Shown in pieces: positions 55,145 to 64,000 of a DNA stretch of 64,000 nt. Location: assembly GCA_026210745.1 (NCBI GenBank), contig CP110632.1, positions 620,001-684,000 on the forward strand. The letters are read 5' to 3'. The position numbers and the translations under genes were made by a program. Each line of letters opens with the position of its first letter. The stretch's first letter is position 1. The notes under the pieces were generated by a model. The model was not told the origin of the DNA, made no database searches, and saw only the letters and a list, made by a program, of their open reading frames with translations. This DNA is from Exobasidium rhododendri. Taxonomy: Eukaryota > Basidiomycota > Exobasidiomycetes > Exobasidiales > Exobasidiaceae.

Positions 55145-55779
55145 TATAAGTGACCTAATCGGCGGATTTGTCTCTTTGGCTGGGCGTCAAAAGGCTCGTC
55201 CTCCCGGAGAAAATCGAGCTGTCTCAGACTGGTGGTGAAGTCCGTAACGATGTATGAGATCAGCTTTGACTTCGTCCACAGTCTGTATCCTAGCCACAGT
55301 AAGAAAAATGCCGGTATGCAGCAGTAATTTACTACGAACGTATCGATGGCCCAGGGACCTTTAATAAAAGAATGCTAAATGCAGAGAAGATGATGACGAC
55401 GAGGGTGAAGAACACCAGCGCATGGTAAGAAGCGTACGGTTGAAGGGGCGCCCTCTACGGTAGCGTCGTTCGCTCTATTGCATGCAGCTTTCTTTATAGC
55501 TCGTGGGACGTTCATCTGCAATGTATACACTCGTGCCTCTTCAAGTGCCACCACCAGTGCTCAGACGATTGCTCCCATGATGGAGTATGCCAGCAATGTG
55601 CTCAACGGAACAGCCCAGCTTAGGGATGCACCCAGTCCTACGAAGAGGCCTGTCCCGATCATACTGCCCAAGGATGAGCTGAAGATGGCGCCTCTCTTTA
55701 CGGACTCTTCGACACCCTTCGCGTCAGCATTCTCATCCACTCCCTCCGCGTTCTCCATTGCCGTAGTTGGGTTGGACAT
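55145..55779 (-). pseudogene. Amino acid permease relic, internally deleted
   Basis: The minus strand encodes the start of an APC-type amino acid permease (VKRGAIFSSSLGSMIGTGLFVGLG, the first membrane helix with its GxGxx signature, and a second helix LLAYSIMGAIV). Only about 100 bp later it encodes the C-terminal part: a QPYASYHALVFFTLVV helix and, in another frame, GPWAIDTFVVNY and FFLLWLGYRLWTK helices followed by a hydrophilic tail. About 210 residues remain of a family length near 550, and frames are broken. It is a host gene relic: a central deletion plus at least one frameshift. A functional product is unlikely. An intact paralogue is not in this window. Confidence 0.65.
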
Positions 55780-56655
55780 GATGTGTGTCGCAGTCGATCC
55801 AGACAAGAGAAGGGAAGGGAAGCCGTTGGGCCAAATGAGGCAGACATCCTCACTTCTCCCTTTCTAACACACTCTTCTCTATCCCTGATGAGCTCAGCCT
55901 GATATCCCTGCACCGATGCCAGGAGCTCCTTTGGGCCACCCTCCGCATCAACATACCAGGCGATCGACCCATCATACCCTTCGGTCAAGGGTCGCTTGCG
56001 ATGTATTCCAGCCGTTCACCACTAAAGACCATCTAAAGGGAACAGTACAGCGACATGTCAATAGAGGATTGCTCAAGGAGCGTGCGTCACTCGCCATGTC
56101 AATTCTGCGATTCACGAGGAAGAGGCACTATACTGGTGGGTGGAAGAAGGTCTCGAGTTGTGCCGAGGCAGAATGAGGCCTGGGAGACTCTAGGTGAAGC
56201 ACAGTTGAACGTTGACGCTAGCAAAGTGGTGCCGATCGGTCTGTGGCCGGGACGCATTGGAAGTCCAGACCACATCACTTTTCTTGTACAGCTGTGCATC
56301 TTCCGAGGAAGGACCTTAGTGGTCTTACGACTTCAGTAGGACAATCGTAAGTCCCTATCTATGCTCATCTGTGTGTTGGACTCCGGGTTAAAAGTCCGAG
56401 CATGCATGCAGCTGTCGCGACTGATTTTTCGAACCTTTTTTTTTTTTTAAGTTTATCTTTACTAGCCAACAAGGGAGAAAAATTTCCTCTCTCTTCTGGG
56501 ATAAGAGAGGTGAGATGCCTGTCAAATGACGGGGAATCTATGTACTTTTTCATCTTCAGCTCCAGCTCTCTTCTCTCTAGACGTCACGTTGGGTAGTCGT
56601 TGCTGCTAGTAGCATTTGCACTGACGGAAGAGTGGTATTGGGACGGCTTGCCTCG
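55780..56655. other. Intergenic region with poly(T) run
   Basis: About 875 bp upstream of the arrestin-like gene. It contains a T-run near 56437-56448 and short ORFs only. Nothing else recognised. Confidence 0.45.
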
Positions 56656-58363
56656 ATGACGACTGATGGAGTCGCTCGCGGACTCGGTCTGGGAAATGGC
56701 TTCTCTACGAAGAATACGATCAAGATGTGAGTGTACGTAAAGCTCCGAAAGGGGGGAAAGGGAGATCTCCGCCGTCCTGACAATGATCGTCGAGCAGGAC
56801 AGTCTCGTTGAGTGATGTAGATGTCTTGCTGTACCCGTCGGAGATAGACATCGGAGGAGGACCTATCCAGCATGATCAGCGTGCCACTACCGTGATTGTC
56901 CATATCGCACTCATCGTTCCACTTCAGGTGACACCGCCCGATAGCATAGCAGCGCTGATCGTTGAACTCAAGTCGGATGAAACACTCGGAGTGAGTGCTT
57001 ATCTGTCTCGTAGCCCTTCTCGCTCTCTTACCTGACCCCTTTGGCCTTCTTTCTAAGTTCCCCTCGGGAGTCTTTGAGCGCAACACTCCTCATCAGGTTC
57101 GAAAGGTGGTCGACAGCGCGAAAGCATTGCAATTGCACAGCGGGAACGAGTATCAGTGGGATGTGCCCATCGAGATTGAAGCAGTCACAGCACCTTACGA
57201 GAGGGGCTCATACGGCAGACTGTTCCACAAGATCACAGTCACCTTAGAATGGCCGGGTCTCTCAGGATGGTGGAAAGCAGGGAAGAGCTTGGTAGTCGAG
57301 AAGGTGAGTAAGCGCTGAGGTGTAAGGTGGATGGTGAATTTCTGACTGAAAAAATGGCACGTCTATCGCGCCTCAGCCCGTCTTCTTGGCGTCTGTGCCG
57401 CTATCGACCAACGTCCTCAGCTATGCTCGCACGCACAACGGCTTCTCGGAGAACGTCGGACCTGTCATTCTTCACACCCGAAGTCGTCAATTGTCGGTAG
57501 GTGGCTACCTGAGAATCGCCCTCAATTTACCTGGCGCAACACCGGACATTCACCTCTTGAAGCTGGTCTTGACAATCATTCAAGACACGAAGATTGTCAG
57601 TCGCAAGGAGCCTGAGCATGTGGAAATGTGTGTACCAAAGAGAGTAAAATTCTTTGAAGTGGAAGGAGAGGAGCTACAAGGGAGAATCAAGAGGGCAGAA
57701 GGAGGCAGTGAAGTAGACACCTTGAATGCCGAGTGGATCGCTAGACTACCCAAAGACGACAAGATTCGAAGCAGTACACTGCAAGGAAATGAGGCCTCCA
57801 TTCGGCATCATCACCTTTTGGAAGTTGCACTGACGTACAAAAGTCCGCAGAGTAAAGATGAAGTGCTATCGTATACATCGTCTTGGCCAATACTATTGCC
57901 CTCTTGCAGTGCTACGTGGCGACGAATTAAGCTTCCAACCTACAGCATGAACGACCCTAGCCCAGTCCCGGAATTCGGAAGGGACTCGTGGGAGCCCGAC
58001 AAGTACAAGAACGTCCACGTCTCCCAAACAACATGCGCTTGTGGACAGAGTCTCGAAAAGTTACTTTCATGGGAAGACGAAGGCGATGATGAAGATAACA
58101 CAAGTACAAGTCGAATGATGAGGGAAGCTGTGCGATCAGCTTCTTCTAGCTTTGAATTAGAAAGACAGAGTCGTAGTCGATCGAGAAGCAGGCAGAGGAG
58201 CGGGTTGAGGCGAGATGCTAGTGCTCGTCCTAGTCTGCATTCCCATCCCACAACCGACGAAGAGCCAGACGACGGAATGGACGAAGTAGACGAAGAATTA
58301 GAGCGAGAGATTCAAGCTCGTCGAAAGACGGCCCAGCTATACACCTCTACGCCAGACACTTGA
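56656..58363 (+). CDS. Arrestin-like protein
   Basis: Exons 56656-56726, 56798-56990, 57058-57303 and 57377-58363 (498 aa, all phases closing). The N-terminal half forms arrestin-type beta strands (DVDVLLYPSEIDIGGGPI, VIVHIALIVPLQVTPPDSI, LIVELKSDETLGFPSGVF) and continues with QWDVPIEIEAV and ITVTLEWPGL. The second half has LRIALNLPG, LLKLVLTIIQDTKIVSRKE, and HHHLLEVALTYKS. This two-lobed, strand-rich layout fits fungal arrestin-related proteins that link membrane transporters to ubiquitin ligases or act in signalling. No clear PY motif was seen, so a ubiquitin-adaptor role is uncertain. The last 100 residues are disordered, with SRSRSRSRQR basic repeats followed by an acidic stretch. Confidence 0.7.
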
Positions 58364-58403
58364 TTTGATGTGGGAGGGGAAAGGATCTCCTTGCGCGGGC
58401 GTG

Positions 58404-59707
58404 TTACATGAGCTGCAACGATCCAGTGTAGTCGGCCGACTGCTTTATCTCGTTCTCAGACAAGCGTAGATCCCGGGTAGGACAGAAGCCGTTGATCAAA
58501 GTCTGTGCATACTCTCTGTTCCTGGCATATCCCTTGAAAGACACACTTTTGGCTTGGTGAATCCAGGAAGAAAACGCTGCGGCAAGCTGTCAACAAAGGA
58601 AAAGGCAGACTTAGAAGGTGGTACTACCACAATACTTGGTAGGGGAGCATCCCACTCACTGGTATGTCGACTGCACCAAGGAACAGGTCGGCGAGGTCTC
58701 CGCGATCAGTCCTGTCAAAGAAGAATTTACATCCGCAGGTCGAGCAGAACCATCGGTGTCTTCCAGGGTACGAAGAGTACATCTTGAGTCCTGCTGTAGG
58801 GTGACTGTCATCGGTGGTGGATCTAGACATGTGTGTATATGGCGCAAATAGATAAGAGGAAGAATCGAAGCCGCTCGTCGTGCGACAGGAAGAGCAAAGG
58901 CAAAGCGTCCAGAGCCACTTATCATCTACAACAACGTCTTCGTCGTCCTTCTTGATTGGAGCTGTAGATGGACGTCTGACGTCGATTCTGACACGACCAC
59001 AATGGCATTTGACAGGCATAGTCGAAGCAGTTGTGGCACGTCGAATAGTCTCTTGCTCTTCGTCTGTAGGTTTCTGATTCGGATCCGCTATTGAGCATTC
59101 TTCTATGCTTCCATCGACGTAGCGAGGTACGCCATCAGGCAAGAATCGAGTCAAGCCACCTTGATCGAGACTATGGTTGACAAAGATATGCCGGTCTAGC
59201 TTTGCAATCTTTGTACCATCTTCCAAGGCAAGCGGATACATGACCCCCATTGAAAAGTCCCATTTGATGATATTCTTGTTCTCGCAAGCTCTGGCGCTCT
59301 GTAATAAATGACATCCACAGTCCTTGCAAAAGTACCAGCTGACTCTTCCATTCGGTTTCGTGTAGACTGACAAACTGGCAGGAACGTTATTGATGTCAAA
59401 GATGTCCTCCTCCATGACTGGTAATGCAACGTAGTCGCCTGCCATCATTCCGGTGATGTGTCTGCAATCATAGCAATGACACATCCTAATCGGCGAATGG
59501 TAGAAGCAAGTACGCAGTAGATTTGGGATGAAGAAAAGAATGAGGAAATTGTGGCCAAGTCAGAATCGAGATGAACAGAAGTATTCTCGTTGAACTCCCT
59601 TCTTCCCACTCTCACTGATTAGATAGAGGCAAGCTATCACGAGGGACGTTGGCGTGAAAGGTGTTCTTCCTACAATGGCATTGCACATAGAGGCGAACAG
59701 TCGTCAT
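58404..59707 (-). CDS. Two-domain GFA/CENP-V-type zinc protein
   Basis: Exons 59707-59616, 59485-58660 and 58586-58404 give 366 aa. Two copies of the GFA (glutathione-dependent formaldehyde-activating / CENP-V) zinc fold are visible. Copy one has QCHCRKN (C10, C12), MCHCYDC (C33, C35, C38) and FCKDCGC. Copy two has VKCHCGRVRI, LCLCSSCRTTSGF and FCSTCGCKFFF. All zinc cysteines are present in both. The last exon adds a helical C-terminus (SFKGYARNREYAQTLINGF). The family includes S-hydroxymethyl-glutathione-related enzymes and proteins of unknown role, so the reaction is not certain. The first small exon was found by frame and by the family's CHC pattern. A GA-rich stretch lies upstream (about 59750-59810). 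Confidence 0.82.
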
Positions 59708-59755
59708 TGCTTTTCAAACGGCAGCACAGAGGAAAGGAGCGTGGGGATAGAGAGA

Positions 59756-59812
59756 AAGAGACGCACAGAGAGAGAGACGCACAGAGAAAGAGACACACAA
59801 AGAGAGGACGTG
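59756..59812. repeat. GA-rich low-complexity tract
   Basis: AGAGAGAGACGCACAG-type repeats upstream of the GFA gene start, in its presumed promoter or 5' UTR (CT-rich on the transcribed strand). Confidence 0.8.
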
Positions 59813-59986
59813 CGGCGCACACGCTACGAGATGGCGGAGAGATATTCGAACAAGTGAGGTAAAGTAAAAAAGCTTCTTTTTGTTAGCGGCGTTTCCTTAC
59901 TGAGCACACGACTGAGATACACAGCGCCCAAGGTCAAAAAGATGGGAGTGGGGGAAGGGGTGCCTTTCTGGGCTTCTTTCCGTCCT

Positions 59987-61492
59987 TCAGCTGTCGAGAG
60001 GCAAGATCGAGGGTATAGGACCGGCTGGGGTGATCTTATTTCCGACGCTCGCATAACCCTATCAGGCAAGAGGATAAGAGATGATTTCAGCCCCCACCAT
60101 GATTCATCACTCGACTGCGTACCACGCTCACCTTCTTGATATGGTCAAAGTTGGTCCAATCTCGAAAGACAGAAGTCTTCTTGCTCCAGTATAGAGATCG
60201 CATGTACTTATGAATGTGAGGGTAGCCATCCCGAATTGTGCGAATGTTGCACTGATGGGAAAAAGCGCCGTCGATCAGTAATGATAGAGCTGTCTGTGAA
60301 GGACGTGCACTCACCTTGAACAATGTCACGTATGCTGCATCGAATCGAAGGAGGGTCGGCAAAAGACTGTTGGGGGAATGTCGATGGAGATTCAATTTCT
60401 GTCTTCAGGCGCTCAATGAGCAATACTCTGCTGCCACTTACCGGATGTCTGCTTCGGAAAGGCCTGCTTCCGGCACGAGAAACTCCCTTCCATCAGAGAG
60501 TATCGATTCGAGGCGATCCATTCCATCAAAGACGTTGCCTACCTCTGCATCGTATATCTGGAGGACAGAATGATGCTGATCATCAGTACCCTACACTTCT
60601 TGAGTCTCTCTCCTTGCTGCTCTCTTACCTCCTGAGTACTTGCAAAGCCAGTCTTGTAGACACCGTTGTTGAGTTTGTCGTAGATCCATCCATTAAGTTC
60701 GTCGATCTCCTTGGCATGGGCCTCCGGATAGTAGTTCACTCCTTTGCTTGGGCTGTCGTCCGACAACAGGTCATCAAAGGCAGTGTATAAGATGCGGATG
60801 ATCTCTGAGCTCTCGTTGTTGACGACCCTTCCTTGTTTCTGACGGACGTGACAAGTCTACACTTCAGTGACTAGATAGATTGAGGAAAACTAAGACACTT
60901 ACTCACCTTGTCAAACAGCATGGGAACAGTGTAACGAAGACTATAGTCTGGGTCGTCGACGTGGCTGATATTTGGTGAATGTATACGTTGGCGTCAGTCG
61001 ACAAGGTCACCTCGATACGACAAGGCCTTATGCAACTCACTAGACTTCCCGAATGTATTCCTTGCCATACACTGGATCTCCCGTCGCCTCCTTGGTCCTC
61101 TTGCTGAAGGACCATCCTTTCGGAGTGAGCTCATAGTCTGTGATGGCGATCTGAAGAGGGATATGATGTTGGTACTGCATACAGGAGGCAGGCAAATGAA
61201 GCGAATCTCACCTCAATGATGTCTTCCAACCCTTTCAAAGCTCTGACAAAGGCTGCTCTGGTGGCCCAGGGACAGATAAGCGCTATGTAGAGCACTGAGA
61301 AGGCAATTCAATACTGATGAGCACTCGTTCATTCATTGGAAAATGCTGACGCTCTCTCTCTGGCGCACCATATCGCCCCTTTTCCGGTGGGAATTCACCG
61401 TTTTTGGTGATGAACGATCTGAAGGTAGACCCCTGTCGACGAAAGGAACCATCTGTATCCGAATGCTTGGTAGTACTGTGATCCTTTGCCAT
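59987..61492 (-). CDS. ECM4: Glutathionyl-hydroquinone reductase (ECM4/GTO-type GST)
   Basis: Reduces glutathionyl-hydroquinones using glutathione; the family is linked to detoxification and aromatic compound metabolism. Nine exons: 61492-61369, 61294-61212, 61150-61041, 60964-60907, 60838-60629, 60557-60442, 60366-60315, 60251-60132, 60058-59987 (314 aa, all phases closing). The N-terminus has the family hallmark SFRRQGSTFR and GEFPPEKGRY. The catalytic cysteine C49 is in ICPWATR. Then come LKGLEDIIEIAI, GWSFS, YTVPMLFD, NNESSEIIRIL, an RFDAAYVTLFKCNIR segment and the C-terminal helices, ending GNKITPAGPIP. Length matches Ecm4-like proteins. It is divergent from the coiled-coil gene at 62157. 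Confidence 0.92.
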
Positions 61493-62156
61493 GACGAGAG
61501 AGTACTGAGAGGATGATGAAAAGGGCGGTGGGAGGTGGAAGTTCGACTTCCGTTACAAGCCCGATACTGTTTAAATCTGCTGCCTGGCTGATGCACACGT
61601 CATTAAATAGCCGCATCTTAGATTCGGTCGGATTTAAAGATTGAGAAGATACAATCTCGCTACCATCGCACCAACACCTCTGAGCCTACAGGCCAATCAG
61701 GCGTCTTGTACTGTAGTATGCCAGCACAAGGGCGGTGGCTCTTGCTGCTTTCTTTATCTACTGCTACTTGTGACTGTGGAAGGCGAAAATATTGTCAGGC
61801 TGGAGCTCGCTCTCATAGGCTTACGAACGGGTACCGAGAAGGCAGAGATCTCGTTCATCCATAGTCTGTGCCTTTCTCGATCTATTGTGTAGGCTACACT
61901 ATGCAATACGCGCGGCGCCACAAAATGTATTGGGCTTACTATCGCTGCTACACAGATGGACGTCGGCACCGTGACACGTTTCGTTGCAGGGCATCGGTGA
62001 GAATGGGCTGAACAGTATCGGGGGCATTCCGTGGGACGACCTGCCGAGTCGTCCTCTTCTGTCTGCTCCTGCTCCCCCTTCGAATAATCATCACCATTAC
62101 TTTTCTCTGCTTCACGTCTCTCTTCTCCAATTGACTATCGAGTGTCTACGACTACC
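61493..62156. promoter_or_regulatory. Divergent promoter region
   Basis: 664 bp between outward-facing start codons of the ECM4-type gene and the coiled-coil gene. No clear element identified; short ORFs only. Confidence 0.45.
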
Positions 62157-63428
62157 ATGTCTGACAGCGATCACGAAATAGACGAGAAGCCCATCGCCAA
62201 GAAGGTGAAAGCCATTAAGCGTGAAGCAAGTGCAATGATCATGTTACAATCTGTCCGTGCTTTTGGCTTGGTAAGGATTGAAACGGACCAAGAGCTCTAT
62301 CTAGATCGGAGGGATCAGTTTGGCGGTTATCTGGAGATTTTTTGGAAGATTCCGAATCAAATAAAGTCTTCAGCTATCATCAAGATTAAGCAGGTCGAAT
62401 GTGTTCATGTAAGTAGCTCAACGTTTGGGCATGTCGAGGTGAATGCTACGGAGCAAGGGCTAAATTGTTCCGTGGTGTAGTGGCATGAGGAAGACACCAA
62501 GAATGTGGTCCTCTTTTTGCAGATACGTCGTGACGAGGTCGGCGAGGTAGCCAGTGAATTTGTCAGGGCAAGACCCGAAATCTTCCACTCGTCTAAGATC
62601 GGCTTGTTCTTTGCAGGCAATCAAAGGAGTTCATGTAGCGAACTGAAACGATTTATGATACGCTTAAATGTTCAAGTGACGGAGCTGTCACTCGCTGACT
62701 ACAAGCTCTTTTGCAGCATAGTAAGAAGGCACAGCTGCCTCTCCGTCACCCAATCGCGGGCTGGTGCATCCTCGCAGAAATGGAAATTGGAGACAATCTT
62801 CTCTCACGACAAGGAAAAAGAGGAATTGCAGAAAGAGGTCAAGAAATTAAAAGAGGAGCGTTTGCAATGTGAAGCTGATCTCAGAAGCAAGTCAGCAATG
62901 TATGCTCTGCAGAAGACCGAGCAGATTGCCGATCAGGAGAAGAGAATCGAGCTTATGAGAAGTAGCCATACGGCTGAGTTGCAAAGTCTCCAATCTGACT
63001 CCGACGAAGTAATCAATGAGCTGATCGAGGAAATCACACAATTGCAAGATCTGCAGAAACAGACACAGGCAAGGGACGAATCGATTGAGAGAGTGAAAGA
63101 AGAGGCATGCACAAAAGACAAGGAGATATCTGCACTTCAGGAAAAGCTTCACACCAGAGTTACAGAAATCAAAGAAGCAAACGAGGAGGTGAGCAGACTA
63201 GAGACAAAGCTGAAGACAGCAAATTTTAGACTCTTCCAAAGAACTGTTGTCAACGAGTTTCGGAGAGTGCACCTCAAAAGAAAAGTCGACGAAGTACACG
63301 CATTGAGGGCACATCTACGCCGCAAAGAAGAAGGATCTAGAGTCTCTAGAAACATGCTGGAAAGAACGGAGAGGAAGTTGCAGAAATTCCGTGAGGAGCT
63401 GCGACAGGCACAGCAGCTTAGCGATTGA
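62157..63428 (+). CDS. Coiled-coil protein of unknown function
   Basis: Exons 62157-62408 and 62523-63428 give 385 aa. The start ATG follows a pyrimidine-rich leader. The N-terminal part has a small mixed fold (MIMLQSVRAFGLVRIE, GGYLEIFWKIPNQIKSSAIIKIKQVE), continuing in exon 2 with PEIFHSSKIGLFFAGN and SLADYKLF. From about residue 190 to the end it is a long coiled coil (KEKEELQKEVKKLKEERL, and heptads through ERTERKLQKFREELRQAQQL). I do not recognise the family. It could be a scaffold or cytoskeletal protein. No signal peptide or membrane span. Confidence 0.68.
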
Positions 63429-64000
63429 AGGTGAATGAAAACGTACTTACGCCGAAGTATAGCTTCGACAAGGAGATTCGTAAAGAGTAAGAAATGGCCA
63501 CAAGAGCGATGTCCGCTCGGTGTGAGACCGGAAGTTGAAGGCAGAAAGCAACATTAGCAACGAGGAGAAACGCTTCAATAACACTTGACAAGTTTGGGAA
63601 CCTGGGAGTAGTCTGCATTTGGAAGATATTGCCTCGCTCCGAAGTGGTATCAGCTGGCGAACAGCTTATGAGTACATTGGGACCCCCTTGATCACCTCTC
63701 GATGAAGACGCAGGCAGAGTTCACTGCTGCTCGAAGGAAGCTCATGTCTCTCATTCTTCCTTACATCATGTATGTATCTAGAACAAACGATCGTGTCCTT
63801 GCTAATTTTTTGTGACACGTACTGAAGGAGGTAAGATGCAAAACATCAGGACGCCGTCTCCGGTCTATACTTTAGAAGCATGGCTCAGGGCCTTCGTCAC
63901 ACGTATGACCATACAGATGTGCCTGCTATGTCGCCTAAGTCCGAAAGTCCGCTCAGTCTCACGCAGTGCCACAAGGAAGGAAGGCGCACATCATAAGGCC
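63429..64000. other. Window end without a confident gene
   Basis: 572 bp. A minus-strand open frame (63418-63618) contains a hydrophobic stretch (VIEAFLLVANVAFCLQL) and might be an exon of a gene entering from beyond base 64000, but splice sites cannot be settled. Confidence 0.35.

Noticed and set aside
55698-55988. Minus-strand ORF upstream of the permease relic
   Set aside because: No recognisable fold, and it overlaps the relic in another frame.
1-64000. CRISPR arrays, retroelements or virus-like elements
   Set aside because: No regularly spaced direct repeats, no long terminal repeats and no reverse transcriptase, integrase, capsid or transposase motifs were seen in any frame supplied.

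Overview
This window is nuclear DNA of a basidiomycete fungus. Genes are dense, introns are short (about 40-110 bp, GT..AG), transcription runs from both strands, and the housekeeping proteins are clearly fungal (NPR3, TRM6, SWI1, UBP8, an AFG3/YTA12-type m-AAA protease, MGS1/WRNIP1, an AP-1 sigma subunit). The short-intron style, long polyQ tracts and a cluster of secreted effector-like proteins suggest a plant-associated smut-type fungus (Ustilaginomycotina). That placement is an inference; I cannot name a species.

Layout. 0-8 kb: 3' part of an AP-1 sigma gene, a Rab5-type GTPase, an unknown minus-strand gene, a 5'-truncated RTA1-like membrane protein, an intron-containing tRNA-Leu(UAA), and NPR3 (TORC1 regulation). 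8-12.7 kb: a seven-exon HD-domain phosphohydrolase and a membrane-anchored alpha/beta-hydrolase sharing a divergent promoter region. 12.7-20.7 kb: five same-strand, intronless genes for secreted proteins (called E1 to E5 here). They fall into two paralogous subfamilies and carry DLNxxP / LxLxL (EAR-type) motifs, in E3-E5 just after the signal peptide. This is the most interesting part of the window. 20.7-22.7 kb: a 2-kb stretch without a convincing gene. 22.7-30.8 kb: one giant single-pass membrane protein (2614 aa) made of three long internal repeats. 31-40 kb: UBP8 (SAGA deubiquitinase) divergent from TRM6, then two proteins I do not recognise. 40-50 kb: an SHPRH/Irc20-like SNF2-RING protein and the ARID protein SWI1. 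50-55 kb: the m-AAA protease and MGS1, tail to tail. 55-64 kb: a decayed amino acid permease, an arrestin-like protein, a two-domain GFA/CENP-V-type protein, an ECM4-type glutathionyl-hydroquinone reductase and a coiled-coil protein.

Most neighbours are unrelated housekeeping genes. The exception is the E1-E5 block, whose shared strand, architecture and motifs argue for local duplication and a common role, probably in the host plant. Exon boundaries were worked out by hand from reading frame, GT..AG sites and family conservation. No database search was possible.
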